Below, in pieces: positions 12,106 through 23,700 of a DNA stretch of 64,000 nucleotides. Every line of letters begins with the position of its first letter. Within the stretch, counting starts at the first letter, position 1. Source of the stretch: Neodontobutis hainanensis (lineage: Eukaryota; Chordata; Actinopteri; Gobiiformes; Odontobutidae); assembly GCA_024349245.1 (NCBI GenBank), contig JALDNG010000022.1, forward strand, positions 67,001 to 131,000. The letters are read 5' to 3'. Under the pieces are notes generated by a model. The model worked only from the letters and a program-made list of their open reading frames with translations. It did no database searches and was not told the origin of the DNA. The translations under genes and the position numbers were made by a program.

Positions 12106-13923
12106 AAACTGGAATTGGACTTATTTATTTACTAATTTTGCTGCTCCCTTGTATTGGGAACAGTAAAAACATGGACACACACTGACATGGTCTTGACTTT
12201 GTCTCAACAACAGAAAGTCTTAGTCTTGTATTTGTCTCAATACTCTCTGGTCTTGGTCAGTGCAGCCTTGACTACAACACTAGTCTTTACATTCAGAGGT
12301 GGGTAGTATTCCTTAAAATAAAAGTAGTGAAGATTCTTTGATTTTAGCTGATAATATACCATGTTGTTAGTGATGCTTATGTAGTGTGACTGGTGCTGTA
12401 AGTGGAGTGCTCTGGACACAGAAGCATTGTACTGCTTGCAACTTGTTTGTATGGTGGAAAAGTGGTTATCACTGTACCATCTCAGCAAGAAGGTCCTGAG
12501 CTGGGCTGGTGGGGCCTTTCTTTGCCTTTTATTTTATTTTCTTTCCGTGCAGGAGTGGGTTTTCTCTGAGTACTCTGGTTTCCCTCGCCCCAATATAAAA
12601 ATGTCTAGTATCCAGTTAGTAACATGACCAACTGCTAGGTTGGTCATGTTGCTTCCTAGGTTCCCAGGCTCCTGAGTGGCTGCCCACTGCTTCACTGGAT
12701 GCTTAAAATGCAGAGACTCCATCCCCAACCTGGGTCTTTCCACTTCTAACTAGGTCTGCCCATCTCTAACTGAGTCTGTCCACCATAGAGGGGCTAAGCA
12801 ATTACGCAAACAACTGGAGTCCAGTACTTCTTTTTTTTGTGTTCTCTTATTTCAAGGTGACGATCACACTCTTTCCCTTGACCTCTTTTAAGGTCTTTGT
12901 GGCCAATAGGCATGACCCTGATCCAGAAGAGGCCAGAGAGAGGTTGTTTTATAGCCTCAAGGGAATATTATGTTTAGTGGGATTAGGGAAATGCGTGTTT
13001 AGAGCTGGGTTGAGGAAATGAAGTCCATTATACATACTTTTAGGCTTTATTTCACTGATAAAGCCGTGACTATAGATAGTGGGCCCTTATGAATAGATCA
13101 AGTCTATGCCACATCAGGTCAGGAAGGATCCAGACTTCATTTTATGTACTCTTGACAGGAAGTGAACCTCTCATGCTGGTTACTATATGGCCAGTTTGAA
13201 AAGTTTGTTTCAGCCTTGCCCTTTGTGATTGTTTTCTGTCTTGTTTTCTTGTTTCCCCGGTTACTTCACTGAGTCTAGAGACGTCTTGAAAGACTTTTCA
13301 TTGTTCAATATAGCACCTCCTACATTTGTAAACCACAACCATCCTTATCACACCACTTTTAATTTGATATTTTTATTTTTGTACATATTGAGCCAATCAC
13401 TGAAACTGGCACACATCTGGCACATTAAATTTGCTGCTTTGAAATGTTTGTGTGTGATGGGGCTATATTTAGCATACACACAAAGTATGTGTATGCTATG
13501 CTGACAACATTTTAAGGATTATTACACACTTTCACCAAGGCCAATGGGCAGTAGAACAATAAATGTGGGCTTCAGATATAAATTGCTTTCAAAAACATGT
13601 GTGCTAAAGGAAAATTACTGCTGTTGTTCACAAATAAACCAAATATTGTTCCTTTTTCTGATAGGTAAAAATTATCATTAATAATCTTATTTATACTAAA
13701 ATTAGGCCTTTTACTTACTTACTTCAGGTGTTCTCAAGTCTCACAACCTGGCTCAAGGTTTGGACAGAAAGGGATTCCACTTTAGAGTAAACTAGATACT
13801 AAGGAGTTCAATGTGTAAAACTAAGTACTAAGTACTGTAAGGAAGTGCACGTGTGTAAATGTCACCAAAAACAAAAAGTGCATAACAAAAGCTGTGGCTG
13901 GTAGGTGGTAGGAAAGGTATGTC
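12106..13923. other. Gene-free stretch with SINE-like debris
   Basis: At about 12455-12600 a diverged SINE reads GTGGTTATCACTGTACCATC, then AGCAAGAAGGTCCTGAG, then GTGGGTTTTCTCTGAGTACTC. An imperfect inverted repeat (ATGACCAACTGCTAGGTTGGTCAT) lies at 12624-12647. I see no supported gene. Confidence 0.5.
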
Positions 13924-14001
13924 TCAGCCTGCTTTAAACTGGTATGTCACACTTAAAGGCAGGTGCAGCTCCTCCAGTTTGTGGTACTGATTGGCCGCAA
14001 C
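13924..14001 (-). CDS. Possible terminal coding exon of a small minus-strand gene
   Basis: The minus strand reads a good acceptor (CTTGCTTCTCTTTCAG) followed by 25 open codons ending in TGA: VAANQYHKLEELHLPL and then SVTYQFKAG. The composition looks protein-like and the acceptor is strong. A possible partner exon lies at about 15080-15170 on the same strand. It encodes the hydrophobic stretch GLLAVVFVTILVATWLRKE, and its donor CAA|GTGAGA is in a phase that does not join this exon directly. An intermediate exon would be needed. I do not recognise the protein. This could be chance. Confidence 0.22.
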   Translation of the reverse strand, partial: VAANQYHKLEELHLPLSVTYQFKAG

Positions 14002-15470
14002 CTGAAAGAGAAGCAAGAGCCAGAGAATAGAACTATAATATGTAGATCCTACAGGGGTCGTGACACACCTATGTTAGCTGCTGTGTTGTTACCATTAGCG
14101 GATAGAGCATGAATGCTAAAAAGCATCATCATCATTTCTGCAGCTCTAAAGCTGTATATGTCTTACTTAGCCAAACCATTTGTATAATGTCTATGTCTAC
14201 AGTGGTGCTTTTTACCTTAATATAGGTTTTGCAGCTTTAGCATTATGTATAAAATCTCTTCAGGCAGTTTAACAGTCTTTGATGTGAAAGCACAGGTCCC
14301 AAAACCATCCATGTATAACTATGGCTCCACCATGTGGTGTTATTTGATCCAGCATAAGACTGACCAAAATATAACATGATTTGTATCTTCACTGGCTAAA
14401 TGCTTGTTTAAATAGTTAGACTAAATATCCATCCACTCGCTAATGTTCTCTACCCACTCACTAACAGCACGCACTTTTGTGCAGAATATACTATACAATA
14501 CCATATTTTATTTCAATCTTTGTCACTAATGACATTCTTATTTAACATAACCTTTATCAATTTGATTCTGATGGCACTGCTGCAGATATAGAGGTGTGGA
14601 GTTTGTTGTAAGTGGCAAAACTATGTAGCTCTTTCTAATTCTCCTCCTAAGTCTAACTCATAAGATCTAAGTCTATCTGTAACCCTCTGCTTTAACACAA
14701 TGGTCTGTGTATGAGCAGGTGCAGCAACAGTAAAGTCAATCCAATACAATGCATCTGCAAGTTATTTTTACTGTGCCCAACCACACATGTGTTCCCTTAG
14801 GACAGTAAGAAGCAGCACAGCCTCTTTAACAAGATGCAACATGCGCCTTAGTCAAATAAGAAACCGCACCACACCTGTCATTTAAGATCATTGTTCTGTT
14901 ATGCAACATGTGGAAAGAGAGAATGTTGGTTCATCTCAAGTCAGTACAAGTCAGATTGTGTGTGTGTTTTGTCTTACGTTGGCAGGCCATGATGCCCCAG
15001 GCACAGATAACAATAAAGCAGAATGTGCTGATGCGGCTCGATCGTGGGACTGATGAGCCAAATCTCACTTGAGGTGGCAGGAAGGATTTGGGACCTCCTT
15101 TCGGAGCCAAGTTGCCACAAGAATGGTCACAAACACAACTGCCAACAGGCCAGTCTCTGGTAGATTTACATTGGATTGATGCAACAAGGAAAGTCAGAAG
15201 GCCTAAAGACACTCAAATGTCAAAATGTGAGCTTAAAAATGACTGCATTTTCTACATTTGATGTTTACAGCTCTATAAGTTTGAATCATAACCGATGGTT
15301 TATTGTGAAATCGAATGCTCACTGTATGAGGTTCATGTAACAGCTGAGGTTAGGCATGTTCATACTGCCTTCTATAGATCTGTGAAATCTACAGTTGTAT
15401 TTAACATTGGTGAAAGTCCTGATTCAAATTCATAGCTTTAAAAATAAATGATATGACGTTCATCACTGAG
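14002..15470. other. Gene-poor stretch with one hydrophobic minus-strand open segment
   Basis: Apart from the hydrophobic segment at about 15080-15170 described with the preceding entry, I see no exon, RNA or clear repeat. Confidence 0.35.
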
Positions 15471-15472
15471 TC

Positions 15473-16110
15473 ATGTACATGCACTTAAGTTTCCTGGAAA
15501 TGGTCTTTTTTTTAAGTATCCTGTTTTTGTCTTTGTGCATGTAAACACCATATCCTGATTTCAGAAACCAGAAGAACCCACTACCCTGGTTTTGAAAAAC
15601 CTGGATACTCGACCTGGAGAACTCCAAAAGAAATTGTGCATGTGCGAGTTGAGTCCAGGGATGCACAGAAAAACAAACACGGAGCGAGCAGCTACTTTCT
15701 TACAGCAACAAAATGATGCAGGTGCTTTCAAAACTTCAGATTGTTACTAAAACAACTGACATTTCACAAAGACTGCATTTTGTCCAACACTAGACACTTT
15801 CATGTTTAATGTTGCTGGTAGGGGTTGCACTGGTCTCATAGACCTTTAACTATTGCTACAGCCACTATTCTTTGCTTTATTCTTCACAAGTTGAGTGTTA
15901 ATTTGGACATGTTTTTGTAAATGTAGTAAATAAGCAATGTCTGAAGGCTATGTTACTTTGTCATTTGTCCCATACAAAGAATCTGGGATACTATTGTTTG
16001 TCATGTATATACAGGAATATTAATAACCAGGTTTCTCTGTATGCATGTAAACACCATATCCCAAATATGGTCATATCCAGGATATGCATCTTACTTAAGT
16101 GCATGTAAAC
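15473..16110. mobile_element. MITE-like DNA transposon relic with inverted ends
   Basis: ACATGCACTTAAG at 15477-15489 is perfectly inverted as CTTAAGTGCATGT at 16094-16106. Inside, the phrase GCATGTAAACACCATATCC occurs at 15537-15555 and again, in direct orientation, at 16043-16061. There is no transposase frame. The superfamily cannot be assigned from this. Confidence 0.5.
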
Positions 16111-16119
16111 ACACTTACT

Positions 16120-17300
16120 AGCACTGGGAGGGCACATTGCAAGTTTTGGTATCATAGCTGCAGGTTTTTCCTACACATTCAACTGTTTTGGGGGAAAGTT
16201 TGAGCTTGTGCTTCTATTTTGAGCACCGAGGTTAGTGCTTTTTTTAGAAGGATATGCCTTACAGCCTCTGCCTGGTTACAATGTAAACACAGATGTTTGC
16301 CTGGATCTTTGGAAGTGTTTCTTTCAAAATTTGGTGTGTCCTATTCTAAGGTCTGTAATGATTGTTTCCTGTCCACAATCATTTTCTTTCTAACAGTTTT
16401 GTCTGCCATTGTGCATCTCCACACTTGAGCCCTGTTCTGGTGCACAAACTGGAGTATTAGTCTAGTGTGGTTTTAAGTGAACAGCAGTAGCTCAACCATG
16501 CAAACGCTTGCCTAATTGCAGACCTACTTAAAACACCTAACACTAGGCTTACACAGATAACTACTTTAACCATACAGCTTCACCTTGACCAGCAGCCCTG
16601 AGGAAAGTACCATTTACACAGGTGAGTATTCTCTACTAAACAGCAGGTTAGCAAAATCATTTCCCACCTTTTTCTACAAATAAACTCTTCAGTTATCACC
16701 AGCCATTGCTATTAATGTGCAAACATATAAAAAACAAAAAAAATATTATCTACCATAAGACCCACCAGAAATGGACTAACCCAAATGCATAAACAGGAAA
16801 ATGATCAGTACTGGCTTCTTTTGTTCCCAGCAACATGTGGTAAAGATGGTGAGTATGGAAAAGAAATCAGGGGTTAAAATATAACTTTAAAACTAAAGAT
16901 TTTGCATGGACAATTACAAAGAATTTAGTAAATGTAGAAATATTTAAGGAAAGGGGGCAGCAGCAGGCCATGTTACTCACTTTTGTGCAGCATTTATTAA
17001 AGGTAGTAAAGAAAGACTACAAAAGTAAATGCATTTTAAAATTCATTTGACCGGTTTCATTAAGGTAACACATGCACAAAGTCCTTGAATAACATTGACC
17101 AAGGGCTTTCATGCAATGTTTTAAATTAAATCTCGGAGATAATGCCCTACAGCTACAGTAAAGTAAGTAAAGAGGAAGAAGGACTTGATCCAGGAAGTGT
17201 GCGTGTATGTGCGCATGGTGAGTAATTGCAGAGGCAGTGTTTGGTGGGTGGGGACGGAAAGAACCAGAGGACACACCTTCCTGGGCTGACACGGATGTCG
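16120..17300. other. Gene-free stretch upstream of the scinderin-like gene
   Basis: I saw no exon or clear repeat. The last 150 bases become GC-richer towards the presumed promoter. Confidence 0.4.
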
Positions 17301-17424
17301 TTACAGACTATTTAGAGGAGGTGCGGAGTCCAGGTCTGTGCGGAAAGTGGAAGAGCAGCAGTGTGAAGCTTTCAGCAGACGTCAACCTACTCTTCAGCAG
17401 CATCTGTCTACAAGTCCTCTTCAG
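17300..17424 (+). other. scinla: Presumed non-coding first exon of the scinderin-like gene
   Basis: A GC-richer segment with no ATG frame joining the protein ends in TTCAG|GTAAGAC at 17424/17425, a strong splice donor. The next in-gene acceptor is at 20694, just before the start codon. Placing the 5' end near 17300 is inference. The donor is directly visible. Confidence 0.5.
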
Positions 17425-17527
17425 GTAAGACTGCAGTTTTAGAAAAGAGTTTGAGCTGTTTGACTTACTCATAGTCTTTGTTTGAAAACATATTTAAAGC
17501 TCCAAATCACTGCTGGTGCAATCCTTG

Positions 17528-18426
17528 GCCTTGTTTTAAGAAGCAGGTTTATTCCAAACTCGGAGTATTATACCTTTGGAGCTCTGTTAATCTGAGCTCT
17601 TCTGATAATCTGCTCTGTTAATCTGAGTCCGTTACTGAGGGAACTCACTCTGTGAACCTAATCTAACTCAGTCTCCTCCTTTGCTGCGCCCAAAGGACTT
17701 CTCTGATCTATTTCCTCATTCACAACAGTACTGACAATATACACTTTAAATGCATTGACAATAGGTCAACCGCAAATCATTCAACTTTGATTACTTTTAT
17801 ATATTTATAGTCTCCATTAAGAAGTGCACTTTTAACATCTGAACTAATAATCCTGATCCTTGCGTTGGTAGATGACAATCATTCTTTAAAACATGATTCA
17901 GTTCTTTTACTGCAGAACTTTTAAACATTTAGTTAATGTTAGGTTATTAAAGATCCAGCAGAGTTACACTGTAACTAAAGTATTCCTTTTACTAAGATTT
18001 TCCCAAAAAATGCAAGAATAAGGCATTGCATGTTCCGTATTCATATAAATGCAGGTCAATACAAAATGAAATGTTTAATATTCACTGACTTGTAACAGTT
18101 TTCTTTCAAGCCTGTGTAGCTACTAATGTAAAAAAATATTTTAAACTTGACTTTAGACATGACTTTACACTCCTCTAACATGGTAGACTCCATTTGATTT
18201 CCATTACCATGGTTAATCCTCTTTTCTTGGCTCCATTGATGACTTTTATTCCTTGGTTAAACTTTGAGTAAATAAACCCAGAGTTGCCTAAACTAACTCT
18301 AAACCCGTTTTCTAAAAACAGAAAACTATGAGTTGGGTTGAGTAGGATAACGCTGAGTTAAGTTTTAAGCTCTGAGTTGGTTCAACCTGCTTTTTTATTT
18401 ATTTATTTTTTTTGGAACAGGGCCCT
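17528..18426. mobile_element. Harbinger-like MITE in intron 1
   Basis: The left end (GGCCTTGTTTTAAGAAGCAG, then GTTTATTCCAAACTCGGAG) pairs imperfectly with the right end, whose reverse complement reads GGGCCCTGTTCC, then AAGCAGGTTGAACCAACTCAGAG. The interior has no coding capacity. Assignment to PIF/Harbinger rests on recall of similar fish ends and is uncertain. A TTG flanks both ends and may be the 3-bp target duplication. Confidence 0.45.
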
Positions 18427-18829
18427 TGACTTTCAACATGACTGTATATTTATAGACAAGCTAAACTAATTCTATTGGCTCACCTTTAAATCATCTGAGT
18501 CTTACCATTGGGATATATATTTAATATGCTATGCCACCACAATAAATCATAACATTCCCTTTAGACATTGTTGTTTTGTATCAGTTCATTTTGCAATTGC
18601 CTTATTAGTTTTAATTGGAGTTTTTGTGTGCTGTTGTGGAAACTTACCTGACCTCACCTTAGCACATGTAATTGGCTGGAAAAAACAGGTGCATAAAAAT
18701 ATATTGTGCTTTAATAATGAGAGTGCTGCTGATGGAAATATCTCTAATATAATTACAGAGCAGCTCAAATACAGTAATATACACATCTTTTATGCAACAT
18801 TTGTCAATTTGTGCAAAAGTGCCAAGTGT

Positions 18830-19790
18830 GTGTATATATTATATTTATATTTATTAAGTATAAATAAATAAATAATGCAGTTTGGGTCTAACCAGAAGTG
18901 CAATAGCAGCAAGTGCAAGATATCCAGAGTTGCTTAAATAAATAAGTTAGTATGGAAAATAATTTGCAGATAAATATGTACATACTATACAATAATATAC
19001 AGATGGCTATTGCTATAAACAGAAATGATAAAATGGGTTTATACAAACTATGATCATAAAATACAACGGCAATTAGTATAAACAGAATTGTATGGATGGA
19101 TCTATACAATGATAGGTAAGGCTATGGTGAGCAGTAGTGCAATAGATATAGTGCAAATAATTACAAACAGAAGCTGTCTGAATAACAGTAGTGCAGTGGA
19201 AGTTATTGCATATTTATGTAAAGTGCAGTAGTGTGGACAGTAGGTTCTGTAAATGAACAGTTGGCAGTGCAAATAGTTCTAGTGAACATAATGCTATTGT
19301 ATAGACAGTCCAGTCAAGACACCGAGAAGGGGTGTGCGCAGTGAGGAGGGGGGCAGTGTATGAAGGGCAGTGGGGTCAGCGGGGTGAAGAGTTCAATAAA
19401 CAAACAGCTCTGGGGAATAAACTGTTCTTCAGTCTGCTGGGCCTGGTCTTGAAGCACCTGAAACGCCTGCCGGAGGGCAAGAGAGAGAACAGTCTATGGG
19501 CGGGATGAGAGGAGTCCTTATGGATGCTGCGAGCTCGACGCAGACAGCGTTTGCGTGGCTGGAAGTGGAGTCCCTGTGATGCGTTGGGCGGTTTTCACCA
19601 CCCGCTGCAGTGCCTTGCGCTCTGCAACAGAGCAGCTCCCATACCAGACTGTCACACAGTTGGTCAAGATGCTTTCTATTGCACAGCGATAGACGTTCAC
19701 CAGGATATCTAAGGGCAGCCCATATCCCATCGTTCTCATGATGTTTGTCACAAAGCCTTGCTTATCTGGTGTATCTGCCAAACCAGATTT
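18830..19790 (-). mobile_element. LINE 3' end (RT C-terminus and 3' UTR), intronic, antisense to the gene
   Basis: Minus-strand frame 19518-19781 encodes VYRCAIESILTNCVTVWYG, then SVAERKALQRVVKTAQRITG, the C-terminal region of a common fish non-LTR reverse transcriptase. A 3' UTR of about 650 bases follows down to about 18830, with short repeated ATTGCACTACTG-like words. The 5' part is missing. It lies in intron 1 of the scinderin-like gene. Confidence 0.75.
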
Positions 19791-20726
19791 TGTATTTTGA
19801 AACTTGTGGTTAAAATTAAAGGAACCAAAAAATTCTGAACTTTAAGCTTGATTATTTTAAAACTTCTTATGTTGAGGTAAGATAGTCTTTTGCTGGCATC
19901 TGGCTGTAAGGCATTGCCTTTTTTTTTTTTTTTTAAACAGAATGGCATGCTGGCTCTGAGCTACGCAGTTTCTGTGTTTGTTCTCCAGGACACTCCCAGC
20001 TGTGACATAGGCTGTAAACCAACACTCCCGATATACAGGTTGTGCAGCTTAAGGTCAATACAGATATGGCCTGTTCTGGCTAAAGGGATACATCACAATG
20101 AGTCATTGCAATGCACTACAGACTCACTGCCTGAACTGCATTGGGAAAATTCTGGTTATTATCACTCATTAGGCATCTACGTTGAATCTACGTTTTGAAT
20201 TTGTAGTGTTTCCTCCTCCTTTTATTTTCAAAGAATTCATATTTAGGCTAAAGATTTGTAACCTAATTTCCTAGTTTGTTTTAGCGATTTCATTTTTAAA
20301 ATTATTATTATTATTATTTATTTATTATTATTTGTCATTTTGCTCATTATATTTAGTTTTTTCTTAAAATGGTATAGTTCAATTTTGTTCCTCCTTGTCC
20401 CAGACAGCTTATATATTAAAAAATGTTTCTCTAGATTTTGAATTACAATTTAATAATTTAAAAAACAGAATAGCACAATCTTGAAAATTTTAAGAAATTT
20501 TGACAGGCTTTTAATTCCACTCTCAATGGACTCAACAAAACATGATGCCTATATGTTTGCACAAAATTATTCTGTCATCTGTTTAGCCGGCACCTCACTG
20601 ATCTTAGACGAACACTGGCTGCTCTATGTTGTTCAAAAGCCCAATGCAGGGGATAGTCCATGTTGCTGAGTAAAGCATCTGTCCATTCCCTCAGATTTGC
20701 CATTTAAGGTCATCTGTTACCGCGTC

Positions 20727-23700
20727 ATGGCAGCCCAAGTCTTCAAAGGAGCGGGGGAGAAGCCCGGCCTGCAGGTGTGGAGGGTAGAGAAGATGAACTT
20801 AAACCCTGTCCCTAAAGAGCTCTACGGAAACTTCTTCACAGGAGATGCTTACATTGTGCTCTACACCACGTCCGCCCCGTCCTACAACGTCCACTCCTGG
20901 ATAGGTACATGTGAAACAAATTTTTAACAAAATAAACCAGTAATTTTACCATTCATCTACCATGCTCCTTTATTTTTTTGTACTGCAGGAAGTGAAGCTT
21001 CCCAGGACGAGAGAGGGGCCGCAGCCATCTTCATGACCCAGATGGATGATCATTTGATGGGAAAGGCTCGGCAGTTCACAGAATTTCAAAATGAGGAGTC
21101 GGTCACCTTTACAGGGTATTTCAAGTCCGGCTTCAGATACATGGTGAGCCTCACAAATACAAAGAAAATGGCCTAATTAATTAATCTATGAAAATATCCA
21201 TCACATAAGAGGAAATGCTTAATTTTGGAGATACAAATTATTTGTCAAGTACTCGCTTAGGCTGTTACAGTTGAAGCAAACATTTAAAACATTTTTATAC
21301 TTATTTTTTTTTTTTTGCGAGTGAAAGGAGCACATAAGGACTAAATGGCTAAATAAATAATATAATATAATAATAAATGGCTGAAAAGACTGGCACATAA
21401 AAAATTATTGTTTATTGATGTGGGTGTGGCTCATAGAAATATTTGCTTATAATTGATATATTACTGTTATTGTTTTCACATAAAATAACCCTACATAAAA
21501 ATTCTCTATGCCTAGCAGAATGTGTTATATTTTTGCTAAAAAGGCCCATAACCCCTTAATATTATACAGTTTTTATATTACATGTAGTCCTTTTCTTAAT
21601 GATGAGTTTAATCAGTTTGTTTAAATATTTCATTTATTTTATTTAACTGAATTCCTCAGTTAGGCTAAGAAATCTATAAAAAAAAAAAAAATTTTATCCA
21701 GGAATTAGATTTAACAATGAAGCCTTTCTTTGGACTGTAGTGGTACTAGACCGTACGTTTAGCTGTAGTCTTCAGTTTGGTTGTTGCTCAAGTGTTGAAT
21801 AAGAAAATAAGCTGCCAAACACCAAAGCCCTTATTGAGCCCTTATTGATGTTTCATGCGTGTTATCCTTCTCACAGCAAGGTGGAGTGGCTTCAGGCTTC
21901 ACCCATGTTGTGACCAACGATGACAATATCAAGCGTCTGCTGCACGTCAAAGGCCGTCGCAGTGTCCGGGCCACTGAAGTGGAATTGTCATGGGTCTCTT
22001 TCAACACGGGAGACTGCTTCATTATTGACTTGGGGAAGGTATTTTCACCCTCTCGATACAAGAATACTCAGACTAAACTGTATTATTTTTACACTCATTA
22101 ACTTCTATGCTTCTCTTTGACCCAAACCAGAACATCTACCACTGGTCCGGCAGCGAGAGCAACCGTTTTGAAAGGCTGAAGACCACCGAGCTGGCCATTG
22201 ATATCCGTGACAACGAGCGCCGAGGCCGAGCCAAAGTGCAAATGATTGAAGAGGGCAAGGAACCAGCTGAAGTCATTGATGTAATCACCAGAGAAAAATC
22301 CATCTTCCAATTTGACTTCTTGTTCTAAAAAGCTAAGATTAAAAATGTTTGCTGTTCTTGTTCACAGGTGCTTGGACCCAAACCTGACCTCCCACCGGGA
22401 ACCGCCGACACTGAGGTCCCTGTGTCGAAGAAAACCAAGTCTGAGGCATCATTGTACATGGTGACTGCACTCTTCTTATGACACACAGTTGGGAAAGGCA
22501 GGCTTCAGATAGGTTTTTATGCATTAAAAACCCTCTTCAATGTTTTGAGCTCCTTAGCCAAGTAGAAACGAATGACATAAATTGAATCTGCACAACATGT
22601 ATACAAGAATGTATGGGGATTATAGTTTAGAAACAGCTATTATATTATTTGGAAAAACAATGTTCAAGAAATGTCAGTCCCATGGTTTTGGAGCTTCTTT
22701 ATTAGAACTATGGCAGAACATTCCCAGGTCAGCCCTGATCACTTGCAGGACAAAGATAAAGCTGATGGCTTGTTGGGGGCAGTAATATGAATACAATTTT
22801 CTTAACTTCAAAAGTCAACATGATAAATTATAAGAGCAAATCTGTATACATTTTCAGTGAATGACTTGGTAATGTTCCTGCTTTCATTCACACCAGAGCC
22901 TTTCCTGCAGTTTTCCAATTTCCAGAGTATCTAGAGCTTCATTTGGTAAAATGTTCAGAACAGTTTTTTTTTTTTTTCTTTTCACATATGACCCTGTTCT
23001 GGTAAAACGCCGGAACACAGCTGGTGTAAGTCTGCAGGCGTTAAAGGTGCTTTAGACAAAAACACTAATCGTGTTTATTGCCTTTTTTAGATCTCAGATT
23101 CTGCTGGCTCCATGAAGGCAACTTTGGTGGCAGAGAGAAACCCATTCAAACAAGACATGTTATCCCAAAATGAATGTTACATCCTGGACAATGGAGGCGA
23201 CCGCAAGATATTTGTCTGGAAAGGTACTAATAATGGACTTATCCATATACATCTAGCTCTAAATTGTTTTATACATCAATGCTTGCTTATAAAAGCCACC
23301 CGCAAAAGATTTTTATACTTCTGGAAAATATGTGTGCTAAACCTACTCTGCCTCATTCACAGGACAAAAGGCAAATGCTGCTGAGCGCAAAGCCGCTCTG
23401 GATTCTGCACACAAATTCATTAAAGACCACAATTACCCCAGCAATACTCAGGTAAAAAAGAGACAAATCTGCTGAATAACTGCAACAGAGCTTACATTTT
23501 CTTTGACAATTGTTTTTACATGTCTCCCTCAGATCCAAGTCATGCCCGCAGGAGCAGAGACCACTCTGTTTAAGGATTTCTTCTTCAACTGGCTGGACCG
23601 GGATGAGACCACTGGCCCGAGCAAAGCCTACACCATTGGCAAAATCGCCAAAGTCCAGAAGATTCCCTTCGACTCGTCCAGTCTGCACAACAACAAAACC

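Noticed and set aside
12839..13021. Frame containing FKVFVAN, a heptapeptide also found in the CAB39/MO25 scaffold proteins
   Set aside because: The match is only seven residues. The following residues do not fit MO25, and there are no neighbouring MO25-like exons. I judge it chance.
20697..20726. Upstream extension of the scinderin-like start
   Set aside because: The upstream codon is TTG, not ATG. The first ATG after the acceptor is at 20727.
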